Positions 44,289 through 54,305 of a stretch of 64,000 nucleotides of DNA are shown piece after piece (position 1 is the first letter of the stretch; each line of letters opens with the position of its first letter). Both the position numbers and the translations under genes were made by a program. The notes beneath the pieces are model-generated. The model saw nothing but the letters and a program-made list of their open reading frames with translations. It searched no databases and was not told where the DNA came from. Location of the stretch: NCBI RefSeq assembly GCF_025146565.1, contig NZ_CP102258.1:3752001-3816000 (forward strand). The letters are read 5' to 3'. Source of the stretch: Bacteroides eggerthii (lineage in GTDB: Bacteria; Bacteroidota; Bacteroidia; Bacteroidales; Bacteroidaceae).

Positions 44289-46727
44289 TTATCTGTTTGA
44301 TGGTAATTTCTTTACTTTTCTCTCCGGATGTTCCTCCAGATATTCACGGATGGCATCTTCCATACCCATCCTTTGCGTTTTCTTTTCCAGCTCGGCCCAT
44401 ATGTTCCCTTCCGTCTGGAAGGCAAGGAACTTCTCCGGAGACAGTTCCAGGCGGGTAACGGTGGCATATTTCTCTCCCATACGTAAGAAACATTCACTGT
44501 ACGGCTGCCTGCCGGAAAAGTTGTTCCGCATGGATTTCATCAGGTCGATATGTGCCTGGTCGGTAATTTTGAACTTCTCTATGATGCTGCTGTAAATCAC
44601 CTCCTTGGTGGGCAGTACGTAAAGCATGTCCGTATTACCGATGATGTTCTGCGTATTCTCGTCATCGGGCAACTGGTCGGGAGTCTGTACGATGGTGTAG
44701 ACGGCGCCGTTCTCTTTCCTGATCTTCTGGTAGCAGAACGCTACCGAGCTGTGTATGCCCGTATTCGTGGCCGTATCCTTCATTTGTGCCGTTTCCGCAT
44801 ACTCGTCGAATATGAGGATTCCCCGCTTGCTCCTGTCGGAAAGTATCTTCGACTGTATGACCGAGAAAATCATCGTCATGACCAGGTTCGAGAGGAACCT
44901 GTCCTGTTTGATCCGGGTGAGTTCGAATACGATGAACTTCTTGGCCAGGAAGTCCTCTTTAGTATCCTTCGTTACATTTTCGTATCTTTTTCCAGGCAGG
45001 AACTCCCCGCAGTTCAGAAGAAACGAAGAGAGCTCAAAATACTTCTCCGGAATGTTTTTCCTTTTCAGGATATCCGGATAATTCTGTTTTACATGGTTAT
45101 AAAATCCCACGAAATTGTGTTCCTTTCCCGGCTGTTCGTAATAGTCCTCGATAAACAGGTTCAGTGCCGTTTCCCTCTCCGGTTCCTTTCCTGTGAACAT
45201 GTGTTTCCAATAACGCTGCACGATTCCCGAGATCGTTTCCAAGTCCGTATTGTCCGGTCTGCGTCCCTGCAGGTCGAACGGATTGATACCCAACGGCGTC
45301 TTTCCGTCATAATCCACGTGCAACGACTCTTTGGGATAAAGTTTGCAGAGCTGGCTGAAACTTTTTCCGAACTCCACCACTACAACCGTATAGTCCTGTT
45401 CAAGAAGCTGGTAAGTGAAATTCTCGGCGAAAGTGGATTTTCCCCCGCCGGAACCGGCGATGATCATCCCGTTGCGTGCATCCGCCCTTCTCTTTCCGGC
45501 ATCCCATATATCCTTTTTGATCGGGATACGGTATAATCTGTCCTGTAGCTGAATGCCTTCCGCGTCGGAACGGAGTGTACTGCAGGTAAGAAAAAGGCAC
45601 AGTGCAACGGAGAGCGTGGAAAGAAACATATACTCTCCCGGCAGACAGTTCACCTGTCCGGGTACGGAAGCCAGATGTGCGGCCGCCAGATGCTCGAACG
45701 AAGGGATGTAGTATCCGAAGCCGGCCAGGTTCAGGCATTCCCGGATCTTCTTCTCGGCATTCTCCAGTTCTTTTTCGTCACGGTCAAAAAAGCACAGGGA
45801 GAAATAAGTGCGTACAAGCGGTGTGCTCTCCTCCATGATTTCATTGCGGACCTCATCCAGTTTCCTGTACTCCGACTCGATGCTCTTTCTTATGCTGCTG
45901 TTCTTTTTATAAACATCAATATTGCTGTTCACCCTCGCCCGCAGTTTTTTATCCCCTTCAAAGAAAATAACCTGATTGACGATATGGTTGCATGGCAGAT
46001 AGACTCCCAGGCTTTCCAAAGGAGTATGGAACAGCTCGCTGCCCGCTTTGGGCAGCGAATAGTCTCTGACACATGAGGAAATGATACCTTCCGGCAGGTG
46101 TGCTTCATCGCAGATGCTGTAATACTTGACCTTTTCTTCCCCTATGCTCATGATGGAAGAAAAACGCATATCCCTTGTTTCGCGTTTTCCACCGAACAGA
46201 TTGGTATATTCTCCCATCAGTTCTACCATTTCCGTCCCGTCAAGCTGCCGGACACTTACATTGGGAATATTACGGATGATGCTCATGGCATTTTCCACGC
46301 CTTCAAGGAAGTCCTTCAGTTTTTGTTCATCACTCCTGTGCAGTTCCTCCCTGTATCTCACCGGAGAGGCCGCATACGCCTTTTCCAATGTCTCAAGGGA
46401 AGCGAACGTAAAATGCATCAGGCATGTATGCTCCAGATAGGTACGTCCGGCGAAATGGCGCGCGTCCGCCCGGGAAAGGAAGCTGCCGGCCTTTTCCGGA
46501 GAGTAGCTGCGCTTGAGAAAGATATCCTGCTTATGCACGTAGCTCCCGTCGGGAAGAAAGCGGAAGGCTTCCTCCAACATGAGGTTTCTCCGGTCTATAT
46601 CTTCCGGGGAAAGGCTGTAGCATTCCGGTTCTGTAAGACGGAAGGAAACGGTCAGGCTGCCTGACTGTCCCAGCATGGCTCCGTCTCCCATGATGTCCAA
46701 AAGTCCGTATGTGTAGTTTGTTGTCAT
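44289..46727 (-). CDS. traG: TraG-family VirB4-like conjugation ATPase
   Basis: 812 aa, full length. An N-terminal VirB4 domain is followed by Walker A IIAGSGGGKSTFAEN (~420-435), Walker B RGILIFDEYAETAQ (~636) and IVQTPDQLPDD. It powers assembly or substrate passage of the type IV secretion channel. ATGA overlap with traF upstream. Confidence 0.94.
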   Translation of the reverse strand: MTTNYTYGLLDIMGDGAMLGQSGSLTVSFRLTEPECYSLSPEDIDRRNLMLEEAFRFLPDGSYVHKQDIFLKRSYSPEKAGSFLSRADARHFAGRTYLEHTCLMHFTFASLETLEKAYAASPVRYREELHRSDEQKLKDFLEGVENAMSIIRNIPNVSVRQLDGTEMVELMGEYTNLFGGKRETRDMRFSSIMSIGEEKVKYYSICDEAHLPEGIISSCVRDYSLPKAGSELFHTPLESLGVYLPCNHIVNQVIFFEGDKKLRARVNSNIDVYKKNSSIRKSIESEYRKLDEVRNEIMEESTPLVRTYFSLCFFDRDEKELENAEKKIRECLNLAGFGYYIPSFEHLAAAHLASVPGQVNCLPGEYMFLSTLSVALCLFLTCSTLRSDAEGIQLQDRLYRIPIKKDIWDAGKRRADARNGMIIAGSGGGKSTFAENFTYQLLEQDYTVVVVEFGKSFSQLCKLYPKESLHVDYDGKTPLGINPFDLQGRRPDNTDLETISGIVQRYWKHMFTGKEPERETALNLFIEDYYEQPGKEHNFVGFYNHVKQNYPDILKRKNIPEKYFELSSFLLNCGEFLPGKRYENVTKDTKEDFLAKKFIVFELTRIKQDRFLSNLVMTMIFSVIQSKILSDRSKRGILIFDEYAETAQMKDTATNTGIHSSVAFCYQKIRKENGAVYTIVQTPDQLPDDENTQNIIGNTDMLYVLPTKEVIYSSIIEKFKITDQAHIDLMKSMRNNFSGRQPYSECFLRMGEKYATVTRLELSPEKFLAFQTEGNIWAELEKKTQRMGMEDAIREYLEEHPERKVKKLPSNR

Positions 46728-47065
46728 AACTGCTCCTTTCTGTGTCTTTCCCGGATGCGGTAAAGGGTACGGGTCATTTCCAAATTGCTCAGGGTAATCT
46801 CCCGGTTACGGTTCTTGAACTTCCGGGACAAGGTCTTTCTCCAGAACATATAGCACAGCAGGGGCTCCGCCACACTGCATATGCCCATCATGCTCCAGAA
46901 GAATTCCCAGCGCCCTTCAGTCAACCCCTGGGCGGCTGCAAGGACACACAGTCCGATAGCCGCTACACTGGCGGAATATACCACCCAATAATCCCCGGAA
47001 AGGAAAACACCGATCCGGCAGGGAGTTTCCAGGCCTTTTCTTACTTTGTATTCCATATCAGACAC
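46724..47065 (-). CDS. traF: TraF-family protein (DUF4133, VirB3-like)
   Basis: 113 aa with two adjacent membrane helices (YWVVYSASVAAIGLCVLAAA; EFFWSMMGICSVAEPLLCYM) and a charged C-terminus. VirB3-like partner of TraG. Overlaps traE by 8 bases. Confidence 0.88.
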   Translation of the reverse strand: MSDMEYKVRKGLETPCRIGVFLSGDYWVVYSASVAAIGLCVLAAAQGLTEGRWEFFWSMMGICSVAEPLLCYMFWRKTLSRKFKNRNREITLSNLEMTRTLYRIRERHRKEQL

Positions 47066-47372
47066 TCAGGTTTATACCCATGGCTGCCGCCCTTATGGCA
47101 TTGATGACAACCGAACCGGCCAGACCATAGCCTACCATCCAAACGACCGCAATGACACCGTCCATTCTGTTTCCGTTGTCATTCTTGGCCGCAATATTGT
47201 CATAGTTCCGTACTAAACCGGCAATCAGGCCGATAAGCATGCCTGCCAGATATATGGGTCTGGCCCAGCCGTCAAGCATTGTGTTTACAGTCGAATTCAT
47301 GTCCTGTGCGGATACCTGTACGGTAGTAAGCAGAAACATGAGGGTTAGCAATACATTTTTCTTTGTCGTCAT
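47058..47372 (-). CDS. traE: TraE-family protein (DUF4134, VirB2-like)
   Basis: 104 aa. Signal peptide (LLTLMFLLTTVQVSAQD), then two hydrophobic helices (PIYLAGMLIGLIAGLVRNYD; GVIAVVWMVGYGLAGSVVIN): the pilin-like TraE. It starts immediately at the end of the upstream fimbrillin-family gene, linking the fimbrial and tra genes in one operon. Confidence 0.88.
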   Translation of the reverse strand: MTTKKNVLLTLMFLLTTVQVSAQDMNSTVNTMLDGWARPIYLAGMLIGLIAGLVRNYDNIAAKNDNGNRMDGVIAVVWMVGYGLAGSVVINAIRAAAMGINLSV

Positions 47373-48178
47373 TATTCATTCGGTTTAATTGATCCGGTAT
47401 AGTCTCCACCTGCCTGCCAGGGACGGACGCTCACACCGGAGAGAATGAGCATCCCTTCTTTGCTCAGGGACAATATGTAGGTGTATCTCTTTCCGGCCTC
47501 AAACGTATTGGCCGGAAGGTACCAGTCGTAAACATTGTCCCGGTAATGGATCTGTATCCTGCGTTCTTCCGTTTTGCCAGGGAACAGAAGCAGCATGTTT
47601 CCTTTGGAAGCGATGCTTCCGTTATTATCTTTCACGGACAGGCTTCCGCTTGTAAGGTCATATGCGCCTTCCACAGGAAGTCCTTCCATGTTCAAGGTAC
47701 ATGCATCGCTCCCTTCCACTGTAAATTCCAGAAGGGAAAGCAGGTGTTTCATTTCAATGCTTGCCCTGTGGTTCTGCCAGTTGAGCCGCAACTCCTCCGA
47801 AGCCAGATAATCAGTCTGGGAAACCAGGCTTACGGGCAGTTCCTTTCCCGGAATTTTCTGGAAAGGAGAAAAAGCAAACAGTCTGCAGGTAGCTTCAGTG
47901 AGCGTGACTTCCGGAAAGATCCAGCCGTCATCGTACGTCACATGTACCGGTCCCGGTACACCGGTGTAAGTATCGCCTGCATCATCAAGCAATACCATCC
48001 CGAAATCCTTTACAAGAGAGCCGTCCACATCTGTCCCGACACCACGGCTGAAACAGTTCTCCACCCGGAGCTCTTTTTCCCCTTCCTGTTCAAGCGAGTC
48101 CTTTTCATCCGAACAGCCCGTAAGAACAGTAGGACAAAGAAGCATGGCTGTCATAATACATTTATATGCCTTTATCAT
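47372..48178 (-). CDS. Fimbrillin-family lipoprotein, minor subunit
   Basis: 268 aa. The lipoprotein signal ends LCPTVLTGCSDEKDS. The body has the fimbrillin pattern (VTLTEATCRLFAFSPF, ASIEMKHLLSLLEFTVEG, LPANTFEAGKRYTYILSLSK). Probably a minor pilin or tip-associated subunit. It is last in the fimbrial gene run and abuts traE. Confidence 0.8.
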   Translation of the reverse strand: MIKAYKCIMTAMLLCPTVLTGCSDEKDSLEQEGEKELRVENCFSRGVGTDVDGSLVKDFGMVLLDDAGDTYTGVPGPVHVTYDDGWIFPEVTLTEATCRLFAFSPFQKIPGKELPVSLVSQTDYLASEELRLNWQNHRASIEMKHLLSLLEFTVEGSDACTLNMEGLPVEGAYDLTSGSLSVKDNNGSIASKGNMLLLFPGKTEERRIQIHYRDNVYDWYLPANTFEAGKRYTYILSLSKEGMLILSGVSVRPWQAGGDYTGSIKPNE

Positions 48179-48201
48179 ATCGTTTATGGTTAATTCTTCA
48201 A

Positions 48202-49806
48202 TTAGGGATCAATATCTACGGAAGTCTTTCCTTTTTGCCTGACAGTCAATGTTATTGTTTTTCCACTTTCTGCCTGTGTGAGCGTCACGTTTCCACTACG
48301 GATTTCTTTCCCCGGGTTTTCGTCATAACTTACCGAACTTCCGGACACGTGAATCCAGCTGTCTCCTGACACACTCCAGGAAAGATCCCTGCGGCTGTTG
48401 CCTGTCACTTTATAGCTTGTTATACTCAATGTGAATGAACCGGCACTCGCCTCGGTACGTTCACTATGGGTAGTGCTGCCATCCGTATAACTGAAATAGT
48501 AGCTGACCGGGGCTGCCTCCTGGCTGATTGTGGCTGTGGCGGAATTTCCACCATAGCTTGCCGTAAAGACACAGCTACGTGCGGATGCGGTGTTGTTCTC
48601 CGCTACCGTTACCGTATTCCCTGAAAGGAAGAAACCATCCGAACCGCCGGTAACGGACGGGTAACCGGTCTGTGAGCTTTCCTTTATGCCATTTACAAAT
48701 ACGTCACGTGAGGCTCCCGCCGTAAGCGTCGAGTTGCCTCCTTTCCAGCCCAGGGATGAAGGGTTTGCTGTCAAAGTAACCGACCAACCGCCGTAATTCC
48801 GGTATTTGGGTTCAAGGGTACGGTCTGTCAGAACCTCAAAACTGTACTGTACCGCATCGGATACGATCCTGCCTGCCTCATACCACCCTGCAAACTCATA
48901 ACCGCCATTCACGTTTGCCCTCACTGTACAGGTGCTTCCGATATTGTAGAGTCCCGCACCTGTAGTAGTCCCGCCCGCCGTATAATCCAGAACGGTAATC
49001 TGTTTCTTGTAGTCGATACTGTAATTGTGTATCTGACCGGCAAGGGTGACCATATCGGAAGTTCCACGAAGTTTTATATCCGTATCTCCCGTAAGGGCTA
49101 CATAGTTGGAGGAAGTCGTAAGCGTCTGGGCGGGAATGGTCACGCGGAATACCGTTGTGGCATCTCCCTGCTGGGAATATCTGTACATCCGGCAGTTTCC
49201 CCTGCTTTCGTCCGTAACGACTTCACCGGTAAGCAGGTTGAAACGGCTCGTGCGTTTCACATTCTCTATGGTAGCCTCCCGGACTCCTTCGTTACGCTCG
49301 ATCCTGACTTCCACGGTTGAGAGTCTATGCCTGAAATTCAGCGGTATCGTGTAGTTCAGAACCGGTTCCGTATAGGTCGCAGTCATAAAATCCGCTGACA
49401 GCCATCCGGACTTCTCAGCCTGATCTCCGGCGGAATGGGATATGGCGGTAATGTCTGTTTGTCCTTCCTTGAAAGGATAGTATATATAGAAGTCGAAATC
49501 GGTTCCCACCGTTACAATAATATTATCCGCTTCCGTCGCAGGTTTGAATGTATTGCCGTCATAGATGTATTCATTGTTCACTGCCCAATACACACCGGTC
49601 TTCGGTTCAATGGCAAACACGCCTATGGCATCGCCCGTCTCAAAGCTGCTCTCCTGGGTGTTTCGCGTTTCCGTATCCCCGGTGACGGCGGTGAATGTAA
49701 CAAGCCCGCTGCCGGCGACGGCTTCCTTCTCTGCGGCATCGTCCCCGCAGGATGAAAAGGAAAACAGCAGCACTGCGCAAACAATCGGTTTTATTGATCT
49801 TATCAT
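48202..49806 (-). CDS. Fimbrillin-family lipoprotein with InlB-like and BACON domains
   Basis: 534 aa. Lipoprotein signal (VLLFSFSSCGDDAAEK); a fimbrillin domain (~30-290, GDAIGVFAIEPKTGVYWAVN, NFRHRLSTVEVRIERN); an InlB B-repeat-like segment (~300-350, GLYNIGSTCTVRANVNGGYE); then two BACON-like beta domains (~355-440 and ~440-530, ending GKTITLTVRQKGKT). The C-terminal modules are typical carbohydrate- or mucin-binding candidates, so this may be the tip adhesin. No 19-bp shufflon site is present. Confidence 0.8.
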   Translation of the reverse strand: MIRSIKPIVCAVLLFSFSSCGDDAAEKEAVAGSGLVTFTAVTGDTETRNTQESSFETGDAIGVFAIEPKTGVYWAVNNEYIYDGNTFKPATEADNIIVTVGTDFDFYIYYPFKEGQTDITAISHSAGDQAEKSGWLSADFMTATYTEPVLNYTIPLNFRHRLSTVEVRIERNEGVREATIENVKRTSRFNLLTGEVVTDESRGNCRMYRYSQQGDATTVFRVTIPAQTLTTSSNYVALTGDTDIKLRGTSDMVTLAGQIHNYSIDYKKQITVLDYTAGGTTTGAGLYNIGSTCTVRANVNGGYEFAGWYEAGRIVSDAVQYSFEVLTDRTLEPKYRNYGGWSVTLTANPSSLGWKGGNSTLTAGASRDVFVNGIKESSQTGYPSVTGGSDGFFLSGNTVTVAENNTASARSCVFTASYGGNSATATISQEAAPVSYYFSYTDGSTTHSERTEASAGSFTLSITSYKVTGNSRRDLSWSVSGDSWIHVSGSSVSYDENPGKEIRSGNVTLTQAESGKTITLTVRQKGKTSVDIDP

Positions 49807-49854
49807 GGTTTCTGTTTTATGGGGAACCGGAAGGCTCCCCCATAGGTTACTAAT

Positions 49855-50802
49855 TTATTTGACCGGTACAAGTGTAATGTCCTCTTCTGTGGATGTCCAA
49901 CCCTCTATCGTTACCGACTGGCCGTTTTCCCCGCCGATTTCCGCATCATTGGAGCGCATGGTGACCGAGTAGATATATCTCTTTCCGGCTTCCCAGAGAA
50001 TCTGCGGAATGGAATACGTATAGGTCGCACCATCGATCACGACTTCGAGCGATACCTCACCCCCGGAAATGTTCATCGGATAAATGGCTGCGGCATAGTC
50101 TACCGCCTGTTCTCCCTGGGCAGGGACGGTTGTGTTCGGGCTCCATGACAGCTCGGTATTGGTCGGCTGGAATGTGATTCTCCCTTCATCATTCAGGTTC
50201 ATCGTCCCGACGGTGGCAAACTTGGCGGCCGATGCTTTCAGCTTGGCCGATGTAAGATTCCCGTCGTTATGATACTCGGGGGAAACTTTCAAACGGATGA
50301 CAAACTGTGAGAGGGCATGTCTCATCGGTATTTTAGCCTCGGTTTCAATTACCGACACTTGGTTGGAACTTTTTCCCCACATGTAATCGACGGATGTGCC
50401 TGCGTTGATAGGGACGGGTATTTTTGTTCCATCGGTTACCGCACCGTTATACGGGTAGTATGCCCATATTGTTGCCTCGTCCGAAAGGAGATATACCGGA
50501 CTGGCCTGCGACCAGCCGTTTGTCTCTCTGGTTGACTTGTTGTTTTGGGCATCATAACGCGGATAGGCATCACCCCATCCGGTTGCCTTGTACATGAACA
50601 GCCCCAGAGCATCACCCGCCGCCCAGTCCGTTTTGGGGATAAAACCGGCCCTGGTCTCTGTTCCTACGGTTGGCAGGATATTCAGCTGTGCAAGCGTATG
50701 TTCCCGGCCTGTTTCGTTTTCAATAAATGTCTCTTCACTGTTACTGCATGAAGCCAGTAAACCTGCGGTCATTACCGCTGAAAGAAAAAATCTTGTTTTC
50801 AT
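49855..50802 (-). CDS. Fimbrillin-family lipoprotein, probable major subunit
   Basis: 315 aa. Lipoprotein signal (MTAGLLASCSNSEETF). One complete fimbrillin domain: DWAAGDALGLFMYKATG, ATIWAYYPYNGAV, IPMRHALSQFVIRLKV, ILWEAGKRYIYSVTMRSND. Size and single-domain build fit a polymerising type V pilin. It follows the DUF5119 gene by 23 bases. Confidence 0.83.
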   Translation of the reverse strand: MKTRFFLSAVMTAGLLASCSNSEETFIENETGREHTLAQLNILPTVGTETRAGFIPKTDWAAGDALGLFMYKATGWGDAYPRYDAQNNKSTRETNGWSQASPVYLLSDEATIWAYYPYNGAVTDGTKIPVPINAGTSVDYMWGKSSNQVSVIETEAKIPMRHALSQFVIRLKVSPEYHNDGNLTSAKLKASAAKFATVGTMNLNDEGRITFQPTNTELSWSPNTTVPAQGEQAVDYAAAIYPMNISGGEVSLEVVIDGATYTYSIPQILWEAGKRYIYSVTMRSNDAEIGGENGQSVTIEGWTSTEEDITLVPVK

Positions 50803-50825
50803 AAAAAAAAATATTAGTTATAGTT

Positions 50826-51698
50826 TTATAATTCTGTTTCAGGTATGTCCTCCCAATCCGGAATGACAACCGGCTGGTCTATGGTCAGCTCTTTACCGAC
50901 ATGCAGATTGAGTTCCAATGAAAGTTCCTCACCTTCGAAACCTCTGACGTACGGTGTCAGGTCAACCGTCTGCTCTTCATTGAATGCGGAATCCTCTTCA
51001 TCCATCTCAACCTTCACTGTCAGTATATTCTCCGCTACGGGACTGAAACCGAATACATACAGGCTTGTACGCCACCGGTTAAAATCCTGTTTGCGTGCAA
51101 ATATGGTAGTGAGGCTTGCATTCCCTGTCCTTTCACGGGAGACGAGATATCGCCCGGTGGAAATGCCTGAAAGCGTACCCTTCAAAGAAGATAGGGGAAC
51201 AGTATTACCGGATACATTGATCTGTATGTTCAGACGCTGGACGAATGCCGAGGGGCTGACTTCCACCCTTTTGGTATTTTGATACTCCAGATGTTCGCTG
51301 AACATGGCCGAACTGCAGAAGTCCTGTATTCCCGGGATGTAAGCCCCGCCTTCCACTGTATCTGTCTGTACGGTAAGACACGCTTCATGGTAGTTCTGAA
51401 TATCGCTTACTTTGTAATTTCCTGTATAGAACAGGAAGCGGTATTCACCTTGGGGAATACTCCAGCGAAGGGTATCCTGTGTAAAGGCCGTTTCCGTACC
51501 TGAAGGGATATCCGTATGCCCGAGAGGAAACGCAATCATGTGCCGCTGCGCCGGTATGGGCAGCGGCTCCTTGATTCCGCTGAAATCACACCAGGCAACA
51601 AGTTCCCCGTTTCTTATGCAGAAATCCTCGTTGAAGTCACAACCACTCAGTGCGGTTACAAGAACCGCGAAGGATGCCAGCTTGTTAATATAGTTCAT
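50826..51698 (-). CDS. DUF5119 lipoprotein, fimbrial anchor/assembly (Mfa2/FimB-like role)
   Basis: 290 aa. The lipoprotein signal ends TALSGCDFNED. The body (WCDFSGIKEPLPIPAQRHMI, YRFLFYTGNYKVSDIQNYHE) fits DUF5119, which accompanies fimbrillins and probably anchors or terminates the fibre. Its start overlaps the end of the 688-aa gene. Confidence 0.78.
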   Translation of the reverse strand: MNYINKLASFAVLVTALSGCDFNEDFCIRNGELVAWCDFSGIKEPLPIPAQRHMIAFPLGHTDIPSGTETAFTQDTLRWSIPQGEYRFLFYTGNYKVSDIQNYHEACLTVQTDTVEGGAYIPGIQDFCSSAMFSEHLEYQNTKRVEVSPSAFVQRLNIQINVSGNTVPLSSLKGTLSGISTGRYLVSRERTGNASLTTIFARKQDFNRWRTSLYVFGFSPVAENILTVKVEMDEEDSAFNEEQTVDLTPYVRGFEGEELSLELNLHVGKELTIDQPVVIPDWEDIPETEL

Positions 51699-53751
51699 CT
51701 TTATATAAATTATAGGTTACTATCAGTTTGTTAATTTCCGGATCGAGTCTTCCTCTCCATATCTTGGAAGCATCCTGGTCACATGACTTGACATACATTT
51801 TGAGGGCGTCTTCCTCTCTTTTCAGGCGGCTGTACAGGATGGCCAGCAGATAGTTCCTGTCCGAAGTGTCCGCCTGTTCCGTCATGATTTCAAGTGCACG
51901 CTTGTCATAGCCCAGGGACATCAGGCACACTGCCGTATTGTAGTCATCCGGATAAGATACGTCCAGTATGGCAAGAGCCTGCCGGTATTGTCTGTCTTCT
52001 ATCATTTTTACTGCCTGCATGTAGGTAGTGTCAATAACCGGCATGACTATCGTATCCTGGAGCATGTTCCGGCGATGAAGATGGAATTTGAACTCCACAC
52101 CGCGCAGTAACGGATAATGCTTTCCCCGGATACGCATGTAGTCGGCGGGATATTTACGCAGGGCATACTCCCGGTTATCCGGATTGTCCGTCTCTTTCAT
52201 GATACGCAGAAGATATGCCTTGTTTTCCAGGCTGTCATCTGCCAGTACCAGTTCATGCAGCCGGTTCCAGTCCTCGCCGATCCAACGCGGGCGGAAAAGT
52301 GTATCGACTCCTTCGCGGTCATCGCTGCGAAGGGCAAGGTATTTCTTGAGTGCCAGTGCACGTCCCTTTGAAAGGAAAAGGTTCACATCGGCACTGCCCT
52401 CGGGAGATGACGTGGCTGTCATACGGATACTGTCGATGAGGAACTCCCCTGTATAATTGATACCATGAATGGTTTCGAACACCTTGTCGATTTCCGCTCT
52501 GTTATCCCCGATGTCCTCGGAAAATTCGGTGGCTCCGCTCTTGTAGGTCACATATGCCCGAAGGTTGACTTCATCCTTACGGGTGATGATTTTCTTTTTG
52601 TAACGTGGACTGCGGTCCAAAAACTGCACCATGCTTGATATGAAGTAGGTGATTGTATCCGAAGGGGGGAGCTGCGTCTTTGTCTCATCCTTTGAAAGAA
52701 TCTGCCCATCCAGGGTCAGGTCTATCTTTTTCGTATTTTCCGTAGCCGGAAGTTCCTGCTTATAATAATATACGAAGTTATCGCCTTCCTTGATGACCGT
52801 ATCCAGGCGTGCCGCTTCATATGGAAAGCGCACATACTTCTCGTACATTTCACCGGCCTGCTCTTTCCTTTTCCGCTTCTCGGCCATCTTCGCATAGTCG
52901 GTGAAGCGTCTGGTGATGGAAGCCGAATCCTCCGGTGTTATGTTCCGGGTACGGATCTTATAGTTTCCCTCGGCAAATATTTTCCATTTGGAAGGAATAT
53001 ACTTACCATCCATCTCACGACGCAGCCGGTAAGCCGGAAGATATTCGAGTATTGAGTTATAGCCGGCTATGGCCTGTTTGTTACGCTCCATCCTGTAATT
53101 GAACAGTGCAAAACGCGCATTGGCCTTGTCCGGCCAGTCAATCCAGCGTTCTTTGCTGATAACCTCATGTTTCCATGCCTGAAAGTACTCTTCTTCAAGT
53201 TCGGCCAGGGCTTTCCTGTAGCCTTTCTCGTCGAATAGTTTCTGAAGGTAGAGACTGTCCGGAATAATGGAGTTCATAAATGCCTGGTAACGCATGTAAC
53301 CTTTTCTCTGCATCTTGGCAAAGTCAGCCCCGGAAAGAAAAATCCTGTCCAGATACAACGTATCGGCAGACTTGTAGGCTACAGGCGTGAGCTGGACCTG
53401 CCATTTGTTGCTGATCAGCTCACCGGGTACTGTGACGATGAAATCCAGGTTGATCTTGCCGTTCCTTTCCGCCACCTGCTTGCTCTTTGCCACGACGGTG
53501 ATTTCGGAGAGTTCCATCTGGGTAATGTATTCACCCGTAACGCTGTCTTTCGTGGCCTCGGTCACAATATGCTCCTTTCCTTTGTCATCCGTCCATGTTA
53601 TCTGCCGGGGCAGGCGGAATCCTGTATCTGCGACCGCTTCTTTCATTTGAGGCTGGGAGATGCGTACACGTGCCAGCTTGTGGTCTGTAACACATGAGAC
53701 AAGCAGTCCCGAGAGCAATGCGTAAGGTATGATACGTCTTGTCTTTCTCAT
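51685..53751 (-). CDS. Fimbrial-locus lipoprotein with OmpA-like C-terminus (DUF3868-type)
   Basis: 688 aa. Lipoprotein signal (ALLSGLLVSCVTDHK); a beta-rich N-terminus with a DUF3868-like motif (VAERNGKINLDFIVTVPGEL); a helical middle; an OmpA-like stretch (~430-510, LIDSIRMTATSSPEGSADVN, LSKGRALALKKYL); and TPR-like helices at the end. This combination precedes DUF3575 and fimbrillin genes in Bacteroides pilus loci and probably links the fibre to the cell wall or outer membrane. Confidence 0.78.
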   Translation of the reverse strand: MRKTRRIIPYALLSGLLVSCVTDHKLARVRISQPQMKEAVADTGFRLPRQITWTDDKGKEHIVTEATKDSVTGEYITQMELSEITVVAKSKQVAERNGKINLDFIVTVPGELISNKWQVQLTPVAYKSADTLYLDRIFLSGADFAKMQRKGYMRYQAFMNSIIPDSLYLQKLFDEKGYRKALAELEEEYFQAWKHEVISKERWIDWPDKANARFALFNYRMERNKQAIAGYNSILEYLPAYRLRREMDGKYIPSKWKIFAEGNYKIRTRNITPEDSASITRRFTDYAKMAEKRKRKEQAGEMYEKYVRFPYEAARLDTVIKEGDNFVYYYKQELPATENTKKIDLTLDGQILSKDETKTQLPPSDTITYFISSMVQFLDRSPRYKKKIITRKDEVNLRAYVTYKSGATEFSEDIGDNRAEIDKVFETIHGINYTGEFLIDSIRMTATSSPEGSADVNLFLSKGRALALKKYLALRSDDREGVDTLFRPRWIGEDWNRLHELVLADDSLENKAYLLRIMKETDNPDNREYALRKYPADYMRIRGKHYPLLRGVEFKFHLHRRNMLQDTIVMPVIDTTYMQAVKMIEDRQYRQALAILDVSYPDDYNTAVCLMSLGYDKRALEIMTEQADTSDRNYLLAILYSRLKREEDALKMYVKSCDQDASKIWRGRLDPEINKLIVTYNLYKDELY

Positions 53752-53762
53752 CGGTGGGGAAA

Positions 53763-54305
53763 TTAAAAAAGATAAACCATGTTCAGTGCGGCGCGGGTAG
53801 GAAGAAAATGCCAGCCGTAGTCCTTTTCCACAAGGTCACCGCAACGTTTGCACAGGTATTTGTCATATCCCAGCCACACTGCTCCGGCTCCGATCTCCCA
53901 CTCAAGGTTCCAGCGTCGTCCCAACTGGTATGCCCGGCCGATACTTATACCCACGCCGTAACCTTCACCCTCATAACGGTATTTGCTGCCGAAAAGGTTG
54001 CCTACACTGTATGTACCGGCAGTGCCATGCATGCCGATGAACCCTCCCATATAACTCTCAAGCAGCCAGTAACGTACACCGGGCGATGCATAGAAATTGC
54101 GGAACTGGCGGTTCTTCGAAAACTTGAAAGGGTTGTACTGAAGCGGCAGATGCAGCGACCACTTGCGGTCCAGTGTCATGGACGCCTCCAGGTTCAGGTT
54201 GGCCGTAGCCAGACCGATTATGTTGGTACGCAGCGAATAGGACTGTGCCGATACAGCCAGGCCGCAGGCAAGGAAGCCTGCCAGAAGAAATGCCTTTTTT
54301 ATCAT
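53763..54305 (-). CDS. DUF3575 outer-membrane protein
   Basis: 180 aa from the Met at 54305 (MIKKAFLLAGFLACGLAVSA, a clear signal peptide); the longer frame upstream is the overlapping gene in another phase. The body is a small beta barrel of the DUF3575 type (SLRTNIIGLATANLNLEASM, YEGEGYGVGISIGRAYQLGR). It is a standard member of fimbrial loci. Its ATG overlaps the DUF3127 stop. Confidence 0.83.
   Translation of the reverse strand: MIKKAFLLAGFLACGLAVSAQSYSLRTNIIGLATANLNLEASMTLDRKWSLHLPLQYNPFKFSKNRQFRNFYASPGVRYWLLESYMGGFIGMHGTAGTYSVGNLFGSKYRYEGEGYGVGISIGRAYQLGRRWNLEWEIGAGAVWLGYDKYLCKRCGDLVEKDYGWHFLPTRAALNMVYLF

Noticed and set aside
48202..49806. A sixth shufflon site in the InlB-like segment of the fimbrillin
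   Set aside because: The 16-base core CCAACAGTACTATTAC is not present; only the protein domain type is shared.
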